Shown here piece by piece: positions 1 to 6,856 of a stretch of DNA of 11,144 bases (its first letter is position 1; each line of letters begins with the position of its first letter). Below the pieces are notes generated by a model. It saw only the letters and a list, made by a program, of their open reading frames with translations, ran no database searches and was not told the origin of the DNA. This DNA is from an uncultured Methylophilus sp. (GTDB taxonomy: Bacteria > Pseudomonadota > Gammaproteobacteria > Burkholderiales > Methylophilaceae). The stretch is taken from positions 1 to 11,144 of the forward strand of contig CAKZJM010000411.1 in assembly GCA_936943315.1 (NCBI GenBank), read 5' to 3'. The position numbers were made by a program, and so were the translations under genes.

Positions 1-205
1 CCGCCTCTCCGCCGGGCGGGCATTGATTGATGTTGGCCTCGCCAGCAGCAATCGCCTTTGCATAGGGTTCGCAGCCCTCATAACCGCATTGGCGGCATTG
101 GGTTTGCGGTAGCACGGCGTCTATTTGCGCAATCAAGTGCTCAGTATGCTCGGTCGCAGGCGCAGCCTGTCTGGCGTCAATCATGGTATGGCTGGGAGTC
201 GGCAT
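1..205 (-). CDS. rnfB: RnfB-like [4Fe-4S] ferredoxin protein, N-terminal part (cut by the left edge)
   Basis: The first 68 residues are visible; the gene continues beyond the left edge. They contain a typical RnfB Fe-S cluster domain with four cysteines, C37, C40, C45 and C62, in the spacing C-x2-C-x4-C-x16-C, inside the characteristic context LPQTQCRQCGYEGC and INQCPPGG. RnfB relays electrons within the Rnf/Rsx membrane complex. Enterobacterial RnfB has an N-terminal membrane anchor before this domain. Here only about 30 polar residues precede the cluster, so the protein looks soluble, like the stand-alone RnfB homologues common in betaproteobacteria. Its electron partner cannot be read from this window. 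The start at 205 has a GAGG ribosome-binding site at 214-211 with a 5-nt spacer; an in-frame ATG at 184 is the alternative. The gene diverges from dapA. Confidence 0.8.
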   Translation of the reverse strand, partial: MPTPSHTMIDARQAAPATEHTEHLIAQIDAVLPQTQCRQCGYEGCEPYAKAIAAGEANINQCPPGGEA

Positions 206-252
206 TCCATCCTCACGAAAATGGCCATTTCAAGCGTATTGCAAAGAATCTT

Positions 253-258
253 ATTATA
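253..258 (-). promoter_or_regulatory. Possible -10 element for the rnfB-like gene
   Basis: A perfect TATAAT hexamer reads on the minus strand about 48 bp upstream of the rnfB-like start. No convincing -35 sits 16-18 bp further upstream, so this is only a candidate. The rest of 206-359 holds nothing else I can support. Confidence 0.3.
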
Positions 259-359
259 ACTGAAACATTGGGCGCGGATTGCCCGCAGGCATGCTGGCTA
301 ACGCTTGCCAAGGGGCGACAGGACTTAGCTTGGCTCAGTGAAGGTTAAACGCGGGTTCT

Positions 360-389
360 TTGGCGTTCGGCCGCATAATCAGTTAAAAT
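360..389 (+). promoter_or_regulatory. Candidate sigma-70 promoter for dapA
   Basis: A TTGGCG -35 box (360-365) and a TAAAAT -10 box (384-389) are separated by 18 bp, directly upstream of dapA. Transcription would begin near 396, giving a very short leader. It probably drives dapA, bamC and the MBL-fold gene together. Confidence 0.45.
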
Positions 390-406
390 ATTCGCTTTAT
401 TATTAA

Positions 407-1297
407 ATGGCGCAAGGTATGTTAACGGGCAGTTTGGTCGCAATCGTGACTCCGATGTTTGAAGATGGTCGTTTGGATCTGGATGCCCTCAAAAAGCTGA
501 TCGATTTTCACGTCGATGCCGGCACCGATGGTATTGTGATTGTGGGGACAACCGGTGAGTCGCCTACCGTGGATGTGGATGAGCACTGCCTGCTGATCAA
601 AACTACGATTGAGCATGTCGCCAAGCGTGTGCCAGTGATTGCCGGGACCGGCGCGAACTCCACTGCAGAAGCCATTGAGCTCACTGCCAAAGCCAAGGCC
701 CTCGGCGCAGATGCCTGCCTGCTGGTGGCCCCTTATTACAACAAACCGTCTCAAGAAGGCTTGTACCAGCATTTTAAAGCCGTGGCTGAGGCCGTGGATA
801 TTCCACAGATTCTCTACAATGTGCCTGGCCGCACTGGCTGCGACTTGTCTAATGACACCGTATTGCGCCTGGCGCAGTTGCGCAATATTGTTGGCATTAA
901 AGATGCGACCGGCGGCATTGAGCGTGGCACTGACTTGCTGCTGCGCGCTCCGGCGGAGTTTGCTGTTTACAGTGGAGACGACGCTACCTCACTGGCGCTG
1001 ATGCTGCTCGGTGGCAAAGGCGTGATTTCCGTCACGGCCAATGTCGCGCCCAAGCTCATGCACGAGATGTGCGCACATGCTTTAAACGGTAACCTGGCCG
1101 CAGCAAAAGCAGCCAATGCCAAATTGTTTGCATTGCATCAGAAGTTGTTTGTCGAAGCGAACCCGATTCCAGTGAAATGGGTATTACAGCAAATGGGCTT
1201 GATTGCCACCGGTATTCGTTTGCCGCTGGTGAATTTGTCCAGCCAATATCATGAAGTATTGCGCAACGCCATGAAGCAGGCAGAGATTGCCGCTTGA
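407..1297 (+). CDS. dapA: 4-hydroxy-tetrahydrodipicolinate synthase
   Basis: DapA condenses pyruvate with L-aspartate-4-semialdehyde, the first committed step of the diaminopimelate/lysine pathway in the cytoplasm. The protein is a class I aldolase-type TIM barrel. Visible active-site elements, numbered from the second ATG at 419, are the GTTGE motif with T44/T45, Y107, Y133 and R138 in YNVPGRTG, and the Schiff-base lysine K161 in GIKDATGG. All of these equal the E. coli numbering, and starting at 419 gives 292 residues, the same length as the E. coli enzyme. The reading from 407 adds only MAQG. Neither ATG has a well-spaced Shine-Dalgarno: an AAGG at 414-417 is 1 nt from 419. I list the longer form, but 419 may be the true start. 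It is the first gene of the dapA-bamC-MBL run. Confidence 0.97.
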   Translation: MAQGMLTGSLVAIVTPMFEDGRLDLDALKKLIDFHVDAGTDGIVIVGTTGESPTVDVDEHCLLIKTTIEHVAKRVPVIAGTGANSTAEAIELTAKAKALGADACLLVAPYYNKPSQEGLYQHFKAVAEAVDIPQILYNVPGRTGCDLSNDTVLRLAQLRNIVGIKDATGGIERGTDLLLRAPAEFAVYSGDDATSLALMLLGGKGVISVTANVAPKLMHEMCAHALNGNLAAAKAANAKLFALHQKLFVEANPIPVKWVLQQMGLIATGIRLPLVNLSSQYHEVLRNAMKQAEIAA

Positions 1298-1327
1298 TTG
1301 AGCTAAAACTAAGTTAGGGTGAAATAA

Positions 1328-2593
1328 GTGAAATACATGAGTCATGTTTGGTTACAACGTGCAGTGCTGGTCGGTCTTATCACGGTACTGGCCGCTTGCG
1401 ATTCCATCCCGTTTATCGATAACAGTTCGGATTACAAGGGCGCTGGCCGCTCTAAACCACTTGAAGTGCCGCCAGACCTGACCTCTGTGCGCACCAGCAG
1501 CACCTATAATGTGCCTGGCAGCACCAGCTACTCTGCTTATAGTCAGGGCCAGGAAGCCCAGGAGCAGAATGGGCCACAACCAGTATTGGCGGACATGAAA
1601 AACGTGCGCATGGTGAAAGCTGGCCAGCAACGCTGGCTGGTGGTGAATGCGCCACCGGAAAAAATCTGGCCTATGGTCCGTGATTTCTGGCTGGATCAAG
1701 GGTTTGCCGTCAAGGTTGAGAACCCGGAGCTTGGGGTGATTGAAACCGAATGGTTGCAATCTGATGCCATCAAGCCCAAAGAAGACAACCGTGGCTATGG
1801 CGAGAAGTTTGATGCCTGGCTGGATAAACTGTCCGGGTTTGCAGACAGACGTAAGTTCCGCACCCGCCTTGAACGTGGTGAGAAAGAGGGCACCACCGAA
1901 ATTTATATGACGCACCGCACCGTGGCAGGCGCGCCTGACGATGGCAAAAACTATGTGACCACACAGTTGGGCGTGATTGATACTGGGTATCGTGCTGATG
2001 CTGCTGACAAGAAAAATACTGCCGGGCAGGAGTTTGATGCCGACCTCGATGCCGAATTGTTGCGCCGCATGATGGTGAAATTGGGTCTGGATGAGCAGAA
2101 AGCCGACCAGGTGATGACACAAGCCGCTTCTGACAAACGGGCAGATGTCATTAAAGAGTCAGACCAGAGCGTGACCTTGAAGCTGAACGAACCGTTTGAC
2201 CGTGCCTGGCGCCGTGTCGGTTTGGCCTTGGATCGCATCGGCTTTGTCACCGAAGACAAAAACCGCTCTGAAGGTATTTTCTACGTCCGTTATGCCGATA
2301 CGGATGCTGAAGATCCGATCAAGCAGAAAAAAGGCTTGCTGGAGCGCCTGAAATTCTGGGGCAGTGATGATGACGAGAAGAGCACTACGCCAGCAGAGGT
2401 GAAGTCGGGCGATAAAACCAAGTTCTGGAAGGGCACGGCTGACGGCGATAAATCGACCAAGCAGTATCATATCCAGGTGCTGGAGAACGCGGATGACACC
2501 ACTGATGTGTACGTGTTGACGCCTGAAAACAAACGCAATACTTCCACCACGGCCAACCGTATTATTTCACTGCTATATGACCAGTTGAAATAA
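1328..2593 (+). CDS. bamC: Outer-membrane assembly lipoprotein BamC
   Basis: BamC (formerly NlpB) is an accessory lipoprotein of the BAM complex, which folds beta-barrel proteins into the outer membrane. The first 24 residues form a lipoprotein signal ending in the lipobox LAAC (lipidated C24). The conserved unstructured segment follows (SSDYKGAGRSKPLEVPPDLT, about 33-52), which in E. coli binds BamD. Two helix-grip domains come next (about 85-255 and 275-420). At 421 residues it is longer than E. coli BamC (344); part of the excess is a charged, low-complexity stretch at about 330-378 inside the C-terminal domain. The GTG start at 1328 has AGGG at 1316-1319 with an 8-nt spacer; the in-frame ATG at 1337 lacks one. 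The gene follows dapA by 30 bp. Residue +2 after the lipidated cysteine is aspartate. Confidence 0.93.
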   Translation: MKYMSHVWLQRAVLVGLITVLAACDSIPFIDNSSDYKGAGRSKPLEVPPDLTSVRTSSTYNVPGSTSYSAYSQGQEAQEQNGPQPVLADMKNVRMVKAGQQRWLVVNAPPEKIWPMVRDFWLDQGFAVKVENPELGVIETEWLQSDAIKPKEDNRGYGEKFDAWLDKLSGFADRRKFRTRLERGEKEGTTEIYMTHRTVAGAPDDGKNYVTTQLGVIDTGYRADAADKKNTAGQEFDADLDAELLRRMMVKLGLDEQKADQVMTQAASDKRADVIKESDQSVTLKLNEPFDRAWRRVGLALDRIGFVTEDKNRSEGIFYVRYADTDAEDPIKQKKGLLERLKFWGSDDDEKSTTPAEVKSGDKTKFWKGTADGDKSTKQYHIQVLENADDTTDVYVLTPENKRNTSTTANRIISLLYDQLK

Positions 2594-2605
2594 GCGAGGC
2601 AAGCT

Positions 2606-3373
2606 GTGCGATTCGCATCATTAGGCAGTGGCAGTGCAGGGAATGCCACTGTGGTAGAAGCCGGGGAAACCCGGCTTTTGCTTGACTGTGGTTTTAGTGT
2701 CAAAGAAACCGTGCAACGGCTGGCGCGGCTGCAACTGCAGCCTGAACAACTCACCGGCATTCTGGTGACGCATGAACATGACGATCATGCGCGGGGTGTG
2801 TTCAAGCTGGCGGCGCGCTATCAAATCCCGGTCTGGCTCACACATGGCACCTACAGCATGTGCCAGCGTTATCTGCCCACACAAGCGTTCCCTCTCAATA
2901 TTGTAGATGCGCATACCTCTTTTGCCGTGCAAGACATTGAAGTGCATCCCTATCCTGTCCCACACGATGCCCGCGAGCCTGCCCAGTTTGTGTTTGGTGA
3001 TGGTGAGCGCAAGTTTGGTGTATTAACCGATGTAGGCAGTGTCACGCCACATATTGTGATGATGCTGCAAGGATGTGATGGTTTGCTGCTGGAGTGTAAT
3101 CATGACCTGGAAATGCTGCGGACCGGGCCTTATGCGCATTCCCTCAAAAAACGCGTAGGCGGCTGGCTCGGCCATCTCGATAACCAGACCAGTGCCCAGT
3201 TGTTAAGCCAACTGGATAATAGCAAGCTTAAACATCTGGTCGCTGCGCACCTGAGCGAGAAAAACAATACGCCTGCTTTGGCAAAGCAGGCGTTGAGTGA
3301 GGTGTTGCACTGTACCCATGACTGGGTGCAAATCGCCAGCCAGCAAGAGGGCCTGGACTGGCGTTCTTTATAG
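2606..3373 (+). CDS. MBL-fold metallo-hydrolase, WalJ/YycJ-like
   Basis: This 255-residue cytoplasmic protein has the metallo-beta-lactamase fold. The metal motif THEHDDHARG gives H56, H58, D60 and H61. Further likely ligands or active-site residues are H120, D142 in TDVG and H215 in AAHLSEKNN. The opening MRFASLGSGSAGNA and LLDCGFS segments are typical of the YycJ/WalJ group, which is related to nucleases, though the substrate of the proteobacterial members is not established to my knowledge. The GTG start at 2606 has GAGG at 2596-2599 with a 6-nt spacer, 12 bp after the bamC stop, so cotranscription is very likely. The stop codon faces the PII-like gene across only 7 bp. A perfect 12-bp inverted repeat at 3269-3293 within its coding sequence probably terminates the opposing operon. 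Confidence 0.88.
   Translation: MRFASLGSGSAGNATVVEAGETRLLLDCGFSVKETVQRLARLQLQPEQLTGILVTHEHDDHARGVFKLAARYQIPVWLTHGTYSMCQRYLPTQAFPLNIVDAHTSFAVQDIEVHPYPVPHDAREPAQFVFGDGERKFGVLTDVGSVTPHIVMMLQGCDGLLLECNHDLEMLRTGPYAHSLKKRVGGWLGHLDNQTSAQLLSQLDNSKLKHLVAAHLSEKNNTPALAKQALSEVLHCTHDWVQIASQQEGLDWRSL
3256..3293 (-). terminator. Probable intrinsic terminator of the metal-efflux operon, inside the convergent MBL gene
   Basis: The 25-nt sequence at 3269-3293 is a perfect inverted repeat with 12-nt arms around one central base, so RNA would form about 11 bp with a GC-rich lower half. On the minus strand it is followed by ATTGTTTTTCTC, a U-rich tract. It lies 88 nt past the PII-like stop codon. On the plus strand no U tract follows the hairpin, so it should act only on minus-strand transcripts. 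Confidence 0.7.
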
Positions 3374-3380
3374 CGGAGTA

Positions 3381-3713
3381 TTAATCCAGCACGGTAATTT
3401 GCTCGGACAAACGGATCATGCGCTCCACGGGTGTGACCCAGACAATGCCATCGCCGACATTGCCGGTATGGGCCACCTCTACGATAGTCTGTAAGATGCC
3501 TTCAACCAGCTCATCCGGCACCACCATGTAAAGATACACTTTAGGGCTGTAATCGGTCAGCTCTTCCCGCACTCCGACGCTGGGTTTTTGCAAGTGCGGT
3601 CCGCACCCCTCCATCTTGTTGACCGACATGCCGGGAAATCCCCTGATATTGCGCAGGGCTGACCGGATTTTTGGCAACCGGGATGGTTGGATCACCGCTT
3701 TGATTTCTTTCAT
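3381..3713 (-). CDS. Divergent PII-family signalling protein (PII-NG type) linked to metal efflux
   Basis: This 110-residue protein has the PII fold signature: an N-terminal strand MKEIKAVIQPSRL, a T-loop region at about 37-56, and the nucleotide-binding B-loop signature TGNVGDGIVWV at 83-93. PII trimers bind ATP/ADP and small effectors and control partner proteins through the T-loop. The T-loop is one residue shorter than in GlnB and lacks the uridylylated Tyr51 (E51 here; the nearest Tyr is Y55), so GlnD-type modification is unlikely. It contains C37-G-P-H40, a possible metal-binding pair, at the T-loop base. A PII group with genes beside heavy-metal RND pumps (PII-NG) is known; this gene is the last of such an operon, 38 bp after czcA. 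The start at 3713 has AAGGA at 3725-3721 with a 7-nt spacer. Its target is not known from sequence; the pump or its expression is the natural suspect. Confidence 0.85.
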   Translation of the reverse strand: MKEIKAVIQPSRLPKIRSALRNIRGFPGMSVNKMEGCGPHLQKPSVGVREELTDYSPKVYLYMVVPDELVEGILQTIVEVAHTGNVGDGIVWVTPVERMIRLSEQITVLD

Positions 3714-3751
3714 ATGAGTATCCTTAGCTCTTTCATCTCGGCAATCGTCGA

Positions 3752-6700
3752 TTATGCCTCTATTCTGCTTTCTTCAAACTTACGGTACAAGGTGGGCACC
3801 ACAATCAGGGTCAGCAAGGTAGACGTAATCAAGCCACCAATGACCACAATCGCCAGCGGACGTTGCACCTCGGCACCAGGGCCGGTCGCAAACAGAAACG
3901 GCACCAAGCCCAGCATGGCTACGGTCGCGGTCATCATCACGGGTCTGAAACGCTGGGCACAGCCTTTGCGGATCGCCTCCAGCTGACTCAGGCCTTCTTC
4001 CCGCAATGTGCGGATATACGAGACCAGCACCACCGCATTCAGCACGGCGATGCCCCATAACGCAATAAAGCCGACGGAAGCTGGGACTGACAGGTATTCA
4101 CCCGTCACGAACAAGGCAATCACGCCGCCAATCGAGGCAAAAGGCAGCACCAAAATAATCATGGTGGCAAACCGTAGCGACTGGAACAGCAGGAACAGCA
4201 GGAAGAAAATGGCCGCGATAGTCACCGGAATAATAATCATGAGGTGGCCCATGGCTCGCTCCATGTTCTGAAACTGGCCACCATATTCCAGGTAGTAGCC
4301 ATCAGGCAATTGCAGGCGCTGGTCCAGCACTTGTTGCAGTTCGGCAACAAAACCACCCAGGTCGCGGTCTTTCACGTTCACGCCAATCACAATCCGCCGC
4401 TTGGCTAACTCGCGGCTGATCTGTGCCGGACCATCCTTGACTTCAATATCCGCCACGTCATCCAGAGCGACGCGTGAACCATTGGGCGAGGTCAGCATGA
4501 TATTGCGGATGGCTTCTTCGTTATTGCGGAAAGATTCCGGGTAGCGCACGGCCGCCGAGAATCTGCGCTGGCCTTCGAAAATCTCGGTGGCAATTTTGCC
4601 GCCAATGGCGGTTTCAACAATATCATGCACGTCAGCCGTGTTGATGCCGTGGCGGGCAATGGCCTGGCGGTCAATGGTGATATTAAGATATTGTTGCCCC
4701 GAGACTTTCTCTACCTTGATTTCAGTCGCGCCTTTAACTGAGCCGGCAATTTTGGCAATTTCATCCGCTTTCTGTTTCAGCGTATCCAGGTCTTCACCAA
4801 AAATTTTAACGGCTACATCGGCCCGCACCCCGGTCAGCAATTCGTCCACACGGTCAGAAATTGGCTGTGCCATGATGATTTGCACGCCGGGGATATATTT
4901 CTCCAGCACTGTCCGCATTTTTTCGGCAATATCGTCCTGAGTCCAGCCTTCAGGCCATTCCTCACGTGGTTTCAGGCTGATAATGGGGGTGGATTCATTT
5001 TGTGCCTGGGCATCGGCCGGGCTTTCGCCACGACCCAAGCCTGAAATGGCAGATTTCACGCCTGGCACTTGCTCCATGATCAGCTTCATCGCCTTGTTTT
5101 CCATTTTCATGGACTCTTCCAGCGAAATATTGGGCACACGGTTAATGCCCGGAACGATAGAGCCTTCTTTCATTTCTGGGATAAACGAAGTCCCCAGAAA
5201 CGGGAACAGCGCTATGGTGCCGATGAACAACAGGGCAGAAAACAGAATGGTTTTCTTCTCGTTATTAAGGACCCAGTTCAAGGCAGAGAGGTAAGGCTTC
5301 TTGATAGTCTGGATCAGCTTGGTATCTTCGCCACTGCCGCCCTTCAGCACGTAAGAGCACAGTGCCGGGGTCATGGTCAGTGATAATACCAGCGACACAA
5401 ACAAGGCGATGGCAATGGTGTAGGCGAGTGGTGCAAACATTTTGCCTTCCATGCCCTCAAGCGTCATCAACGGCAGGAACACCAGAATGATGATGCCAAC
5501 GCCAAATAATACTGGCGTCGCCACTTCGCTGGCCGCTTCCAATACGACGCGGATTTTGCTCTCATCCTTGCGGTGACCCAGGTGATGGAAGGCGTTTTCA
5601 ACCACAACCACCGAACCGTCGACCATCAAGCCAATCGCAATCGCCAGGCCGCCGAGTGACATCAGGTTGGCAGAAATACCATAATGGTTCATCACCATAA
5701 AGGTAATCAGTGGCGTCAAAATCAACGTCCCGACCACAATCAGGCTGGAGCGCACGTCACCTAAGAACAGGAACAGAATCACAATGACCAGGATAATGCC
5801 TTCAATCAGCACCTTGGTCACGGTATGCAATGCGGCGTCCACCAGTTCGCTACGGTCGTAATAAGGCACGATTTGCAAGCCGTGAGGCAGCATGCCTTTG
5901 CTGTTGATTTCTTCTACCCGCGCCTTGATACGGCTCACCACTTCTTTGGCGTTACCGCCACGCATCATGATCACAATGCCGCCTACCGATTCGGTGTCGC
6001 CGTTCTTAAGCACCACTCCGACACGTACTTCGTGGCCGATAGTGACTTCGGCCACGTCGCGGATATACACAGGGATGCCGTTTTCCTCTTTAAGCACCAT
6101 GTTGCGGATATCGTCGAGGTTTTGCACCAGGCCGACACCACGGATCAGGTATTGCTCGGCATAGTGAGGGAGAATACCGCCACCGCTGTTGGCGTTGTTA
6201 CGCGCCAGCGCTTCATACACATCTTTGAGCTTGATCGAAAAGTGCGTCATGCGGTCTGGATTCACCAGCACCTGGTATTGCTTGACATAGCCGCCTTGCG
6301 AGTTGATTTCAGCCACGCCAGGAATGCCACGCAGCAATGGACGTACGACCCAGTCCTGAATGGCGCGTCTTTCAGTCAGATCTTCGCGGGTCAGTGCTTT
6401 TTTGCCATCGCTGGGTTTATCCAGCGTAAATTGATAGACCTCGCCCAGGCCGGTGGAGACCGGACCCAGGATGGGCGTCACCCCTTGGGGCATACGCTCC
6501 ATGACTTCCATCAGGCGTTCCATCACCAGTTGACGGGCAAAATACACATCGGTGCTGTCAGTGAATACCAGCGTAATCAGCGACAAGGCATTTTTGTTCA
6601 CCGAACGCATTTCGGTCAGGCCGGGCAGCCCCGTCATGGCGATTTCCAGTGGCACGGTGATAAACCGTTCTACTTCTTCTGGTGACTTGCCCGTGGCTTG

Positions 6701-6853
6701 AGTCGCAATCATGACCTGGACATTGGTCACATCCGGAAAAGCATCGACAGACAGTTTGTTAACAGCAAATAAACCGGCACCAATCAGCGCGATGGCAAGC
6801 ACCAGCACGATGAGGCGCTGTTTAAGGGCGCCACGAATTAAAGATTCAATCAT
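3752..6853 (-). CDS. czcA: Heavy-metal efflux RND transporter, CzcA/CusA family (divalent-cation type)
   Basis: This is the inner-membrane proton antiporter of a tripartite CzcCBA-type pump that expels metal ions across the envelope. At 1033 residues it has the usual RND length: TM1 at about 13-32, a periplasmic lobe, TM2-6 at about 345-500, TM7 at about 535-553, a second lobe, and TM8-12 at about 868-1021. TM4 carries GLAIAIGLMVDGSVVVVEN (402-420) with the proton-relay-type D412. Positions matching the CusA Cu/Ag ligands M573, M623 and M672 are E671, I737 and N791, so copper or silver is unlikely and Zn, Co, Cd or Ni is more likely. TM4 lacks the DFG of classic CzcA (HME1), so the exact HME subfamily is open. 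The ATG lies 3 nt after the czcB stop, with GGAG at 6863-6860 and a 6-nt spacer that includes that stop: coupled translation. Confidence 0.93.
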   Translation of the reverse strand: MIESLIRGALKQRLIVLVLAIALIGAGLFAVNKLSVDAFPDVTNVQVMIATQATGKSPEEVERFITVPLEIAMTGLPGLTEMRSVNKNALSLITLVFTDSTDVYFARQLVMERLMEVMERMPQGVTPILGPVSTGLGEVYQFTLDKPSDGKKALTREDLTERRAIQDWVVRPLLRGIPGVAEINSQGGYVKQYQVLVNPDRMTHFSIKLKDVYEALARNNANSGGGILPHYAEQYLIRGVGLVQNLDDIRNMVLKEENGIPVYIRDVAEVTIGHEVRVGVVLKNGDTESVGGIVIMMRGGNAKEVVSRIKARVEEINSKGMLPHGLQIVPYYDRSELVDAALHTVTKVLIEGIILVIVILFLFLGDVRSSLIVVGTLILTPLITFMVMNHYGISANLMSLGGLAIAIGLMVDGSVVVVENAFHHLGHRKDESKIRVVLEAASEVATPVLFGVGIIILVFLPLMTLEGMEGKMFAPLAYTIAIALFVSLVLSLTMTPALCSYVLKGGSGEDTKLIQTIKKPYLSALNWVLNNEKKTILFSALLFIGTIALFPFLGTSFIPEMKEGSIVPGINRVPNISLEESMKMENKAMKLIMEQVPGVKSAISGLGRGESPADAQAQNESTPIISLKPREEWPEGWTQDDIAEKMRTVLEKYIPGVQIIMAQPISDRVDELLTGVRADVAVKIFGEDLDTLKQKADEIAKIAGSVKGATEIKVEKVSGQQYLNITIDRQAIARHGINTADVHDIVETAIGGKIATEIFEGQRRFSAAVRYPESFRNNEEAIRNIMLTSPNGSRVALDDVADIEVKDGPAQISRELAKRRIVIGVNVKDRDLGGFVAELQQVLDQRLQLPDGYYLEYGGQFQNMERAMGHLMIIIPVTIAAIFFLLFLLFQSLRFATMIILVLPFASIGGVIALFVTGEYLSVPASVGFIALWGIAVLNAVVLVSYIRTLREEGLSQLEAIRKGCAQRFRPVMMTATVAMLGLVPFLFATGPGAEVQRPLAIVVIGGLITSTLLTLIVVPTLYRKFEESRIEA

Positions 6854-6856
6854 GCC

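Noticed and set aside
58..348. Plus-strand open frame of 96 codons at the left edge.
   Set aside because: It overlaps the RnfB-like coding sequence and the divergent promoter region, and its translation has no recognisable character.
1319..1335. Direct repeat of GTGAAATA (1319-1326 and 1328-1335), the first copy forming a start-Lys-stop mini frame abutting the bamC GTG.
   Set aside because: It is too short to distinguish from chance; no evidence that the mini frame is translated.
1352..2122. Minus-strand open frame of 256 codons opposite bamC.
   Set aside because: It is antisense to a complete bamC with clear family features.
3305..3331. Bulged hairpin TTGCAC, CCCA / TGGGTGCAA near the 3' end of the MBL gene.
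   Set aside because: It is interrupted, lies in coding sequence and has no U tract on either side; the element at 3269-3293 is far stronger.
3374..3380. Search for a bidirectional terminator between the convergent MBL and PII-like genes.
   Set aside because: The gap is only 7 bp and contains no inverted repeat.
5825..6685. Long plus-strand open frame rich in His and Gln opposite czcA.
   Set aside because: It is antisense to a well-supported RND gene; the composition is what the reverse complement of such a gene gives, and no ribosome-binding site stands out.
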